64,000 bases of DNA from Halopseudomonas sp002296055 (lineage in GTDB: Bacteria; Pseudomonadota; Gammaproteobacteria; Pseudomonadales; Pseudomonadaceae): NCBI RefSeq assembly GCF_050876985.1, contig NZ_JBPAPP010000005.1. One strand, 5' to 3'. The position numbers were made by a program, and so were the translations under genes. Shown piece after piece: positions 41,770 through 49,868 of this stretch (its first letter is position 1; the number at the start of each line of letters is the position of its first letter). The notes beneath the pieces are model-generated. The model was not told where the DNA came from. It saw only the letters and a list, made by a program, of their open reading frames with translations, and did no database searches.

Positions 41770-41806
41770 GAGAATGATTATCATCTTTAAATTGGAGCTT
41801 CTGCAA
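41770..41806 (-). promoter_or_regulatory. Fur box over the promoter of the TonB2-type operon
   Basis: GAGAATGATTATCATCTTT on the plus strand (41770-41788) matches the 19-bp Fur consensus at 15 positions, with an intact core. On the minus strand TTGCAG (41801-41806), an 18-bp spacer and GATAAT (41777-41782) form a promoter whose -10 is inside the box. Iron-loaded Fur would block the operon. Confidence 0.85.
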
Positions 41807-41861
41807 CCTCTGCGCGCCGGCGGGGGTGCGGCAGCCTGCCGCATCCGTCTGCGTCGGCTAC

Positions 41862-41903
41862 TTGCTCCAGATCAATAGTCCACCTGAGACCAGTCCGTAG
41901 AGT
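41862..41903 (+). promoter_or_regulatory. ANR/FNR box and -10 element of the ompW promoter
   Basis: TTGCTCCAGATCAA (41862-41875) matches the FNR/ANR consensus TTGATnnnnATCAA at 9 of 10 fixed positions. A TAGAGT (41898-41903) lies where a -10 should be if the box is centred at -41.5 from a start near 41910, the class II activation layout. Confidence 0.75.
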
Positions 41904-41934
41904 AGCAACTGTCCAACACATCAGGAGACAAACC

Positions 41935-42612
41935 ATGTCCGCTTTTGCATCCCGCCTCGGTCTCGCAGCGCTTTTTGCCCCCGTTCTGCTGGCCGCCTCG
42001 GTCACCGCCCAGGCTCACCAGGCTGGCGACATCATCGTTCGCGCCGGTGCCGTCACTGTTGATCCGAAAGAGGACAGCAGCCGCGTTAAGGTTGGCGGTG
42101 TACCGCAGGCCGGCACTGCCGCCACCCTCAACAGCGACACCCAACTGGGTCTGAACCTGGCGTACATGCTGTCCGACAACTGGGCTGTTGAGGTGCTGGC
42201 TGCCACTCCGTTCGAGCACGACATCGGCACCAAAGGCCTGGGTGGCCTGGAGCTGGGCTCCACCAAACACCTGCCGCCGACCATCAGCGTGCTGTACTAC
42301 CCGATGGCCAGCAGCTCCGCCTTCCAACCGTACGCGGGCCTGGGCATCAACTACACTTGGATGTTCGATGACAAGCTGAGCAGCGAAGCAGAAGCCGCCG
42401 GTTTCAGCGGCCTGGATCTGGATGACTCCTGGGGTCTGGCAGCGCAGCTGGGTATGGATTACATGCTAAGCGACAAGGTCATGCTGAACGCCCAAATCCG
42501 CTACATCGACATCGAAACCACTGGCACAACCTACGCAGGCCCGACCAAGGTCTCGGTTGATGTCGACATTGACCCGCTGGTTTACATGGTTGGTCTGGGC
42601 TACAAGTTTTAA
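41935..42612 (+). CDS. ompW: OmpW-family outer-membrane protein
   Basis: A 225-residue eight-stranded beta-barrel protein with a signal peptide (about 1-27, ending TAQAH) and the family pattern AGDIIVRAGAVTV, LNLAYMLSDNWAVEVLAATPFEHDI, LPPTISVLYYP, YAGLGINYTWMF, and the final aromatic residue (YKF) needed for barrel assembly. OmpW/OprG proteins let small hydrophobic molecules cross the outer membrane and are induced in low oxygen. CAGGAGA lies 6-7 bp before the ATG. The ANR-type box upstream supports that control. Confidence 0.95.
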   Translation: MSAFASRLGLAALFAPVLLAASVTAQAHQAGDIIVRAGAVTVDPKEDSSRVKVGGVPQAGTAATLNSDTQLGLNLAYMLSDNWAVEVLAATPFEHDIGTKGLGGLELGSTKHLPPTISVLYYPMASSSAFQPYAGLGINYTWMFDDKLSSEAEAAGFSGLDLDDSWGLAAQLGMDYMLSDKVMLNAQIRYIDIETTGTTYAGPTKVSVDVDIDPLVYMVGLGYKF

Positions 42613-42633
42613 GCCGACCCTCACTCACGGCTG

Positions 42634-42672
42634 CACTTCCCCTTGGGGCCTACGTGGTCCCGGGGGATTTTT
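42634..42672 (+). terminator. Rho-independent terminator of ompW
   Basis: A GC-rich stem (CCCCTTGGGGCC with GGTCCCGGGGG, one wobble and a small bulge) around TACGT is followed by six T. Confidence 0.75.
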
Positions 42673-42709
42673 TATTCAGAGTCGGGCGGACAACGCTACG
42701 GCAAGCGGA

Positions 42710-43585
42710 TCAGTGCAAACCCAGCAAGGCCGTCAGACTGAAGCGCCAAGTGCGCGGCTTGATGCCAAACACATGCAACAGGCGGCGCCCGCTCAGGACC
42801 GCATTGCGCGGCTCCAGCGCCGCTGCCGGTTGAGTCTCGAAAGGCACCGGCTCGACCACTGGCTCTCGCTCCAGCTGGCCGTTGTGCACCAGCTCTTGGG
42901 CCAGGGTGCGGGCAAAGCTGATCCAGCTGGCCACCTCGGCGCTGGCGTAGTGGTAACAGCCGTATAGCTCACTACCGCAATCCATCTGCTTCAGCGCTGC
43001 CAGGATAACCCGCGCCATATCGTCCAACGGCGTCGGCGTGCCGCGCCATTCCTCAGCTAGTGCAACGCTGTCACCTGAGCGCAGCTGCTGCAGCAGGCGC
43101 TGCAGCATGCCCTTGGGCGAGCTGTCCAGCACCCAGCCAAAGCGCAGCAGCAGGTGACGACGACACTGGCTCTCCAGTAACTGGTCCAACTCCGCCTGCA
43201 AACCACCATGCACACCTACCGGCGCCAGCACATCCTTTTCGGTGTAGGGTTGTCCCTTAGCGCCGTCGAACACCCGCGTACTGGACAGTCGGCACAGTAA
43301 AAGCTGGCGATGGGCACACTCGCCAATCAACTCTTGCGCGAAGCGACGCTCCGCCTCGAGCCCGTCAGCCGCCGGATCGAGAACCTGAAACTGCTGATGA
43401 TAGAAGCTAAGGTCCAGCACCGCGTCGGGCTGCAACGTATCGAGCCAACCCACCACCTGCGCCGGCTGCCAGCAGGCTGACGACTCGTCGACCTGCAGAA
43501 ACTCGATATCGTCTTGCGCGGCCTGAGCTATCAACGCCTGACCCAGCAGGGACGTCTTGCCCAGCAGCAACACCCGCATTCGCAT
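42710..43585 (-). CDS. RmlD-like sugar-nucleotide reductase / NAD-dependent epimerase family protein
   Basis: A 291-residue short-chain dehydrogenase-type protein of the RmlD-substrate-binding class. The nucleotide site is degenerate-looking (RVLLLGKTSLLGQAL in place of GxxGxxG), VDESS replaces part of the usual strand, and SSTRVFDGAKGQPYTEKD corresponds to the RmlD STDYVFDG region, but the typical catalytic YxxxK is not obvious (GVHGGLQAELDQLLE where YGxSKxxGE would be). It may be non-catalytic or act on a different substrate. It stands alone downstream of the phosphatase gene in the same direction, 90 bp apart. Confidence 0.8.
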   Translation of the reverse strand: MRMRVLLLGKTSLLGQALIAQAAQDDIEFLQVDESSACWQPAQVVGWLDTLQPDAVLDLSFYHQQFQVLDPAADGLEAERRFAQELIGECAHRQLLLCRLSSTRVFDGAKGQPYTEKDVLAPVGVHGGLQAELDQLLESQCRRHLLLRFGWVLDSSPKGMLQRLLQQLRSGDSVALAEEWRGTPTPLDDMARVILAALKQMDCGSELYGCYHYASAEVASWISFARTLAQELVHNGQLEREPVVEPVPFETQPAAALEPRNAVLSGRRLLHVFGIKPRTWRFSLTALLGLH

Positions 43586-43675
43586 GCCTTGATGATCCTT
43601 GAATCAGAAACAGGCAATTATTGTGCAGCCTTTATGCCACTGCCGTCACCTGTCACATGCAGACTCAGGGGCTGC

Positions 43676-44353
43676 TCAGGTGTAGGTAATCAGCTCGCGA
43701 CGCTCGGGGCTATCCAAATGCGGTACCGCGTTGAACCCGGCCAGGCGCATTGCCCGCTGGTTGAACACGCAATGAATCAAGCCGGTATTGCGGGTCTGCA
43801 GGTTCAGCTCAACCATGGTTTTGCTGGGCGCCTCCAGCAACTGACGCACCAGCATGGCAATCGCGCCACCGGAGCTGACAGCCAGCACGCGGCTGCCCTT
43901 GAAGTTGCTCATGATGTGCTCCCGGGCACTGAGGATACGCTGCTCAAACTCGGCCCAGGTTTCCGGTAGCTCGCCCTCAAGTTCACCTTCGGACCAGAGC
44001 ACAATGCCCTGCTTCAGGCGCTTGAAAAAGTCGGCCACAACCGGCTTTTCCGGCAGTGCCTGTTCCGGATGCTGCGCCAGAAAAGCGTGCAGGATGGAGT
44101 GGAAGTCAAACTCGTTGAGCTCGGCAAAAACCTGAAAGCCGGTCGACTCAATGCCCATGCCGGCGCAAATGCCTTCGGCGGTTTCACGGTGGCGCACCAT
44201 ATCGCCGGTCAGGATGTGATCAAACTGCACCTGCTGGCTGGCAAAGTACTCGCCCAGCAAACGCGCCTGCAGGTGGCCCTTTTCGGACAGCTGATCGTAG
44301 TTATCGCTACCGAACGACGCCTGGCCATGGCGCACGAAATACACTTCTGACAT
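43676..44353 (-). CDS. Histidine phosphatase family protein
   Basis: A 225-residue enzyme of the phosphoglycerate mutase-like superfamily. VYFVRHGQAS holds the catalytic histidine (H9) in RHG, and VLAVSSGGAIAMLVR sits where the second histidine of the family (usually GH) would be; here it is SSGG, so the second catalytic histidine seems replaced. Other conserved parts are GDMVRHRETAEGI and ELNEFDF. Substrate unknown. It precedes the RmlD-like gene in the same direction. Confidence 0.82.
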   Translation of the reverse strand: MSEVYFVRHGQASFGSDNYDQLSEKGHLQARLLGEYFASQQVQFDHILTGDMVRHRETAEGICAGMGIESTGFQVFAELNEFDFHSILHAFLAQHPEQALPEKPVVADFFKRLKQGIVLWSEGELEGELPETWAEFEQRILSAREHIMSNFKGSRVLAVSSGGAIAMLVRQLLEAPSKTMVELNLQTRNTGLIHCVFNQRAMRLAGFNAVPHLDSPERRELITYT

Positions 44354-44420
44354 CTGAACTTTCCCGTACTGGAGTAACTGGGCAACCCGCTGCCCCGGGA
44401 CGGGAGCTTTTACGAGCCAT

Positions 44421-44470
44421 AAAAAAACCCGGCAGACCGGGGATGGGAAAATCCTAGGTCATGCCGGGTT
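44421..44470 (-). terminator. Rho-independent terminator of ssb
   Basis: On the minus strand AACCCGGCA and TGCCGGGTT (44462-44470 and 44426-44434) form a perfect 9-bp stem with a long loop, followed by at least five T. It lies 17 bp after the ssb stop. Confidence 0.8.
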
Positions 44471-44487
44471 GCGGCGACAGCTACATT

Positions 44488-44976
44488 TTAGAACGGAATG
44501 TCATCATCAAAGCTGTCGTAATCCGGTGCCGACTGCTGCGGCGCCTGCTGTTGCGGCTGAGCGGCCGGCTGCGACTGCGGCGCGGGGCGCTGCGGACGGG
44601 ATTGGCCCATGCCCTGCTCACCACCACCGCCCTGGCGGCTGTCGAGCAGCTGCATCTGGCCACCCATATCCACAACCACTTCGGTGGTGTAACGCTTGAC
44701 GCCGTCCTTCTCCCACTCGCGGGTCTGCAGGCGGCCTTCGATGTAGAGCTTGGAGCCCTTGCGCGCATATTCGCCAACCACTTCGGCGATACGGCCGAAA
44801 AACACCACGCGGTGCCATTCGGTGCGTTCCTGCATCTGGCCGGTCTGCTTGTCCTTCCAGCTATCGCTGGTGGCCAGTGTCACGTTGGCCACGGCGTTGC
44901 CGTTGGGCAGATAGCGCACTTCCGGATCACCACCGACATTACCGATCAAAATTACCTTGTTTACGCCTCTGGCCAT
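44488..44976 (-). CDS. ssb: Single-stranded DNA-binding protein
   Basis: A 162-residue protein with an OB fold (about 1-112: MARGVNKVILIGNVGGDPEV, EWHRVVFFGRIAEVVGEYARKG, LYIEGRLQTREWEKDG), a glutamine/proline-rich flexible linker and the acidic tip DDDIPF that recruits repair and replication proteins. The ATG at 44976 follows CAGGAGA. It lies 25 bp after the yajR stop and is probably read through from that gene, besides any promoter of its own. Confidence 0.97.
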   Translation of the reverse strand: MARGVNKVILIGNVGGDPEVRYLPNGNAVANVTLATSDSWKDKQTGQMQERTEWHRVVFFGRIAEVVGEYARKGSKLYIEGRLQTREWEKDGVKRYTTEVVVDMGGQMQLLDSRQGGGGEQGMGQSRPQRPAPQSQPAAQPQQQAPQQSAPDYDSFDDDIPF

Positions 44977-45001
44977 GCCATTCTCCTGCTGTACCTGGTG
45001 A

Positions 45002-46372
45002 TCAAACGGGTGCTGCGACCCGGTTAAGTGCCTCACGATCCAATATCTTAGCGTCCACTTTCAAGTAGGCTGCTGCCTCCTCGGCAACAATCACGACTTC
45101 TGTCACACCTGCAACGGCCTGCAGGCGGGTGGCCAGCGCGGCATCGTCAAGACAGGCGGGGGACAACGCCAGGCGATAACTGGTCACATAAGGCGGTTCG
45201 CGCATGGTACCACCAATGACCAGCCACGACAGCGCCAGCAGCGCGCAACCGACGAATACCCCGCCCAGCCCGAAGTGCGCGAACAGCCAGCCACCAAACA
45301 TGCCGCCCAGCGCCGCGCCGGCGAACTGGCTGGTGGAGTAGACGCCCATTGCCGTGCCCTTGCCCCCGGCAGGCGCAATCTTGCTGAGCAGCGACGGCAA
45401 GGTTGCCTCCAGCAAGTTAAAACCGACAAAGAACAGAATGATCGCCGCCACCAGCCAGGGCAGACTGTGCTGGCTCAGCCAGAAGAGCGGCTGCACCAAG
45501 GTCAGCACCGCCACCGCGCCCAGCATGACGCGCTTCATCTGGCGCTGACGCTCGGCGTAAATGATAAAGGGCACCATGCCAAAGAACGACAGCAGCAACG
45601 CCGCCAGGTAGACCCACCAGTGGTCTTCCTTGGCCAGCCCGGCCTGCTGCTGCAGGGCAAGCGGAATGGCCAGAAAGGTCGCCATGAGAATCGCGTGCAA
45701 ACAAGCGATGCCATAGTTCAGCCGGAGCAGCTGTCCGTTGGTCAGTGCTGGCCACAGAGCCCCCCGCACGATGCCGGCGTCACGATGGGGTTGAGTGTGG
45801 CGCGGCGTCGGCACAGTCAGCAGCACCAGCACAATACCCAGCAACGCCAACGCCGAGGTCGACAGGAACACACCTCCGAGGCCCGCCATACGTGCCACCA
45901 CCGGGCCAGCCACCATGGCCACAGCGAAGGCGACGCCAATACTCATGCCGATCATCGCCATGGCCTTGGTACGATGCTGCTCACGCGTCGAGTCGGCCAC
46001 CAGCGCCATCACTGCCGCAGCAATTGCCCCAGCCCCCTGCAGCACCCGTCCGGCGATGACCTGGCCAATGCTATCGGCATCGGCTGCGACCAGCCCGCCG
46101 GCGGCAAATAGCAACAGGCCGAACACAATCACCGGCTTGCGGCCAATGCGGTCGGATAACATGCCAAAGGGAATTTGCAGAAATGCCTGGGTCAGACCGT
46201 AGGCGCCGATCGCCATGCCGATCAGAAAGGGGGTTGCCCCCTGCAACTGCTGCCCCCAGGTCGCTAGCACCGGCAACACCATGAACAGGCCCAGCATACG
46301 AAAGGCAAAGACCAGCGCCAGCGACACGGAGGCGCGGCGTTCCTGGGGGCTCATGGAGTCAACCTGATGCAT
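45002..46372 (-). CDS. yajR: MFS transporter, YajR-like
   Basis: A 456-residue transporter with 12 membrane segments. It starts SLALVFAFRMLGLFMVLPVLATWGQQLQGATPFLIG and has the MFS motif A region FGMLSDRIGRKPVI. A C-terminal cytoplasmic extension (about 400-456: ACLDDAALATRLQAVAGVTEVVIVAEEAAAYLKVD) resembles the ferredoxin-like YAM domain of E. coli YajR. The transported substrate is unknown. The ATG at 46372 is chosen because of GGAG about 6 bp upstream. It is divergent from uvrA, with ssb downstream. Confidence 0.88.
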   Translation of the reverse strand: MHQVDSMSPQERRASVSLALVFAFRMLGLFMVLPVLATWGQQLQGATPFLIGMAIGAYGLTQAFLQIPFGMLSDRIGRKPVIVFGLLLFAAGGLVAADADSIGQVIAGRVLQGAGAIAAAVMALVADSTREQHRTKAMAMIGMSIGVAFAVAMVAGPVVARMAGLGGVFLSTSALALLGIVLVLLTVPTPRHTQPHRDAGIVRGALWPALTNGQLLRLNYGIACLHAILMATFLAIPLALQQQAGLAKEDHWWVYLAALLLSFFGMVPFIIYAERQRQMKRVMLGAVAVLTLVQPLFWLSQHSLPWLVAAIILFFVGFNLLEATLPSLLSKIAPAGGKGTAMGVYSTSQFAGAALGGMFGGWLFAHFGLGGVFVGCALLALSWLVIGGTMREPPYVTSYRLALSPACLDDAALATRLQAVAGVTEVVIVAEEAAAYLKVDAKILDREALNRVAAPV

Positions 46373-46448
46373 GACAGCTCCGGGTAAAAGCGCGGATATT
46401 ACCATGCCTGCCCCCGGCCCGGGACGCACACTGCACGGGTGCGCCACT

Positions 46449-46478
46449 TTGCCGCCGACCCAGCGGAAGCCGTATACT
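46449..46478 (+). promoter_or_regulatory. Candidate sigma-70 promoter of uvrA
   Basis: TTGCCG (46449-46454), 18-bp spacer, TATACT (46473-46478), 34 bp before the uvrA GTG. I see no CTG-N10-CAG LexA box in the yajR-uvrA gap. Confidence 0.6.
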
Positions 46479-46511
46479 TGTACGCTTTGCCGGCCGCGAG
46501 GTGAGAGTACA

Positions 46512-49346
46512 GTGGATACCATTCAGATCCGGGGTGCACGCACGCACAACCTGAAAAATGTCGACCTCGACCTGCCCCGTGACAAGCTGATCGTGATCAC
46601 CGGGTTGTCCGGCTCCGGCAAGTCGTCACTGGCCTTCGACACCCTTTACGCCGAGGGTCAGCGCCGCTACGTCGAGTCGCTGTCGGCCTATGCGCGGCAG
46701 TTCCTGTCGATGATGGAAAAGCCCGATGTCGACCATATCGAGGGCCTGTCTCCGGCCATCTCAATCGAGCAGAAGTCGACGTCGCACAACCCGCGCTCCA
46801 CCGTCGGCACCATCACCGAAATTTACGATTACCTGCGCCTGCTGTTTGCCCGGGTTGGCACGCCCATGTGCCCCGACCACGACCTGCCGCTGACTGCCCA
46901 GACCGTCAGCCAGATGGTCGACCAGGTACTGGCCATGCCCGAGGGCAGCAAGCTGATGCTGCTGGCCCCGGTGCTGCGCGACCGCAAGGGTGAGCACCTG
47001 GCATTGATCGACGAGCTGCGCGCCCAGGGCTTTGTCCGCGCACGCATCGATGGCCGCATCTATGAGCTGGATGAGGCACCGGCGCTGGACAAGAAACGCA
47101 AGCACAGCATCGAAGTGGTGGTCGACCGCTTTAAAGTCCGCGAAGATCTGCAGCAACGTCTGGCCGAATCCTTCGAGACCGCCATCGGCCTTGCCGACGG
47201 TATCGCCATTATCGCCCCCATGGACGGCGAGGAAGGCGAAGAGACCACCTTCAGCGCACGCTTCGCCTGCCCCGAATGCGGACATTCGATCAGTGAGCTG
47301 GAACCACGCCTATTCTCCTTCAACAACCCCGCCGGCGCCTGCCCGACCTGCGACGGCCTGGGCGTTAAGCAATTTTTTGATGCGCGGCGCCTGGTCAACG
47401 GCGAGTTGACGCTGGCCGAAGGCGCGATCCGCGGCTGGGATCGCCGTAACGTGTACTACTTTCAGATGCTCAGCTCGCTAGCCGAGCATTTCGGTATCGA
47501 TCTGGACCTGCCCTTTGATCAGATCCAGGACGACCACCGCAAGCTGATCCTCAGCGGTACCGGCAACGACAAGGTGCCCTTCCGCTACCTCAACGATCGC
47601 GGCGATGTGGTCCAGCGCGAGCACCCGTTCGAGGGCATCGTACCCAACCTGGAGCGGCGCTACCGCGAGACCGAGTCCCAGAGCGTGCGCGAGGAGCTGG
47701 CCAAGTACCTGAGTACCCAACCCTGCCCGGACTGCCACGGCACTCGCCTGCGTCGCGAGTCGCGTCACGTGATGATCGACGGCCGCAACTTACCTGGGCT
47801 GACCACCCTGCCCGTGGGCAGTGCGGCCGACTACTTTGAACAACTGACACTGGAAGGCAGCCGCGGCGAGATTGCGGAGAAGATTCTCAAGGAGATTCGG
47901 GCGCGCCTGATGTTCCTGGTCAACGTCGGCCTGGATTACCTCACACTGGACCGCAGCGCGGACACACTGTCTGGCGGCGAAGCCCAACGCATTCGTCTGG
48001 CCAGCCAGATCGGTGCCGGGCTGGTCGGCGTGATGTACATCCTGGATGAGCCCTCCATCGGCTTACACCAGCGCGACAACGAGCGACTGCTGGCGACACT
48101 GGTGCACCTGCGTGACCTGGGCAACACCGTGATTGTCGTCGAGCACGATGAAGACGCCATCCGCCTGGCGGACTACGTGGTGGACATCGGCCCCGGTGCC
48201 GGCGTACACGGCGGCCGAGTGGTGTCACACGGCACCGCGCAACAGGTGATGGACGATCCAGCCTCGCTGACCGGCAAATACCTCTCCGGCAAGGTAAAAA
48301 TCCCCGTACCCGCCGAGCGCACACCGCTGCGCAAGAACGAATGGCTACGCCTCAAAGGTGCCTGCGGCAATAACCTGCAGAAGGTCAATCTGGAGATTCC
48401 GGTTGGCTTGCTGACGTGCGTCACCGGCGTATCCGGCTCGGGCAAATCGACGCTGATCAACAACACCCTGTTCCCGATCACGGCCACCGCCCTGAACGGC
48501 GCCACAACCCTGGAAACCGCACCCTACGGCAGCTTCGATGGGTTGCAGCATCTGGACAAGGTAGTCGACATCGACCAGAGCCCGATCGGCCGCACCCCGC
48601 GTTCCAACCCGGCAACCTATACCGGCCTGTTTACCCCAATCCGCGAGCTGTTCGCCGGCACCCAGGAAGCCCGCTCTCGCGGCTACAAGGCCGGGCGCTT
48701 CTCCTTTAACGTCAAGGGCGGGCGCTGTGAGGCCTGCCAGGGCGACGGCCTGATCAAGGTAGAGATGCACTTCCTGCCCGATATCTACGTGCCCTGCGAC
48801 GTCTGCAAGAGCAAGCGCTACAACCGCGAGACGCTGGAGATCAAGTACAAGGGCAAGAGCATCCACGAAGTGCTGGAGATGACCATTGAGGAAGCACGCG
48901 AGTTCTTTGATGCTGTCCCGGCTCTCGCCCGCAAGCTGCAAACCCTGATTGACGTGGGCCTGTCCTACATTCGCCTGGGGCAATCAGCAACTACGCTGTC
49001 CGGCGGTGAGGCTCAGCGCGTGAAACTAGCGCGTGAGCTATCCAAGCGCGACACCGGCAAAACGCTCTACATTCTCGATGAGCCGACCACCGGCCTGCAC
49101 TTTGCCGACATTCAGCAATTGCTCGACGTACTGCACCGCCTGCGCGACCACGGCAACACAGTGGTCGTCATCGAGCACAACCTCGATGTAATCAAGACCG
49201 CAGACTGGATCGTCGACCTGGGCCCGGAAGGCGGCTCTGGTGGCGGTCAGATCATCGCCGCCGGTACGCCGGAGCAGATCGCGGCCGAGGCAGCCTCGCA
49301 CACCGGGCGCTTCCTTGGCCCGCTGCTGGAGCGCGACCGCGCCTGA
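46512..49346 (+). CDS. uvrA: Excinuclease ABC subunit A
   Basis: A 944-residue damage-recognition ATPase of nucleotide excision repair. Each ABC half is complete: first Walker A GLSGSGKSSLAFDTLYAEG (about 31), signature LSGGEAQRIRLASQIG and Walker B LDEPSIGLHQRDN; second Walker A GVSGSGKSTLINNTL, signature LSGGEAQRVKLARELS and Walker B LDEPTTGLHFAD. Two zinc fingers are visible (CPECGHSISELEPRLFSFNNP and CEACQGDGLIKVEMHFLPDI with CDVC). The GTG at 46512 follows GAGGTGAGAG and gives VDTIQIRGARTHNL, the normal N terminus. Confidence 0.98.
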   Translation: MDTIQIRGARTHNLKNVDLDLPRDKLIVITGLSGSGKSSLAFDTLYAEGQRRYVESLSAYARQFLSMMEKPDVDHIEGLSPAISIEQKSTSHNPRSTVGTITEIYDYLRLLFARVGTPMCPDHDLPLTAQTVSQMVDQVLAMPEGSKLMLLAPVLRDRKGEHLALIDELRAQGFVRARIDGRIYELDEAPALDKKRKHSIEVVVDRFKVREDLQQRLAESFETAIGLADGIAIIAPMDGEEGEETTFSARFACPECGHSISELEPRLFSFNNPAGACPTCDGLGVKQFFDARRLVNGELTLAEGAIRGWDRRNVYYFQMLSSLAEHFGIDLDLPFDQIQDDHRKLILSGTGNDKVPFRYLNDRGDVVQREHPFEGIVPNLERRYRETESQSVREELAKYLSTQPCPDCHGTRLRRESRHVMIDGRNLPGLTTLPVGSAADYFEQLTLEGSRGEIAEKILKEIRARLMFLVNVGLDYLTLDRSADTLSGGEAQRIRLASQIGAGLVGVMYILDEPSIGLHQRDNERLLATLVHLRDLGNTVIVVEHDEDAIRLADYVVDIGPGAGVHGGRVVSHGTAQQVMDDPASLTGKYLSGKVKIPVPAERTPLRKNEWLRLKGACGNNLQKVNLEIPVGLLTCVTGVSGSGKSTLINNTLFPITATALNGATTLETAPYGSFDGLQHLDKVVDIDQSPIGRTPRSNPATYTGLFTPIRELFAGTQEARSRGYKAGRFSFNVKGGRCEACQGDGLIKVEMHFLPDIYVPCDVCKSKRYNRETLEIKYKGKSIHEVLEMTIEEAREFFDAVPALARKLQTLIDVGLSYIRLGQSATTLSGGEAQRVKLARELSKRDTGKTLYILDEPTTGLHFADIQQLLDVLHRLRDHGNTVVVIEHNLDVIKTADWIVDLGPEGGSGGGQIIAAGTPEQIAAEAASHTGRFLGPLLERDRA

Positions 49347-49357
49347 CCCGCATAGAG

Positions 49358-49377
49358 GAGCCGCCCAACGGCGGCTC
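49358..49377 (+). terminator. Hairpin just after uvrA
   Basis: GAGCCGCC and GGCGGCTC form a perfect 8-bp stem around CAAC, 11 bp after the uvrA stop. There is no T tract; the real terminator is the next hairpin. Confidence 0.45.
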
Positions 49378-49415
49378 CGCACTTCATTCAGCACATCCAG
49401 CACCAAATCGCAGAC

Positions 49416-49447
49416 ACAAAAAAACCGGCCTAAGCCGGTTTTTTTGT
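49416..49447. terminator. Bidirectional rho-independent terminator between uvrA and rplQ
   Basis: A perfect 14-bp stem (49416-49429 with 49434-49447) with a CTAA loop has seven A on one side and seven T on the other, so it can stop both uvrA (plus) and the alpha operon (minus). Confidence 0.95.
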
Positions 49448-49461
49448 CGTGCCTGACTAAC

Positions 49462-49842
49462 TTACTCGTCAGCTGCAGCCGCTTCAGGGCGGTCAACCAG
49501 CTCAACGTAAGCCATCGGGGCAGCATCGCCAGCGCGGAAACCGCACTTCAGGATGCGCACATAGCCACCCGGACGGGTTGCATAGCGCTTGCCCAGGTCG
49601 TTGAACAGCTTGCCGACAGCAGCTTTGCTGCGAGTACGGTCAAACGCCAGACGACGGTTGGCTACGGTGTCTTCCTTGGCCAGGGTGATCAGCGGCTCGG
49701 CAACGCGGCGCAGTTCCTTGGCTTTCGGCAGAGTAGTTTTGATCAGTTCGTTCTCGAACAGCGACACTGCCATGTTCTGGAACATGGCCTTGCGGTGTGC
49801 GCTGGTGCGACTCAGGTGACGACCACTTTTACGATGACGCAT
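49462..49842 (-). CDS. rplQ: 50S ribosomal protein L17
   Basis: A 126-residue 23S rRNA-binding protein with the standard start MRHRKSGRHLSRTSAHRKAM and a normal globular length; the last residues EAAAADE are an acidic tail. It is the last gene of the alpha operon, 26 bp after rpoA, and is followed by the bidirectional terminator at 49416-49447. Confidence 0.98.
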   Translation of the reverse strand: MRHRKSGRHLSRTSAHRKAMFQNMAVSLFENELIKTTLPKAKELRRVAEPLITLAKEDTVANRRLAFDRTRSKAAVGKLFNDLGKRYATRPGGYVRILKCGFRAGDAAPMAYVELVDRPEAAAADE

Positions 49843-49868
49843 CTCTCAATTCCTCGGTGTCAAGACGA

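Noticed and set aside
49358..49377. Palindrome after uvrA as a possible LexA or REP site
   Set aside because: It lacks the CTG-N10-CAG pattern, occurs once as far as I can see, and fits a simple 3' hairpin.
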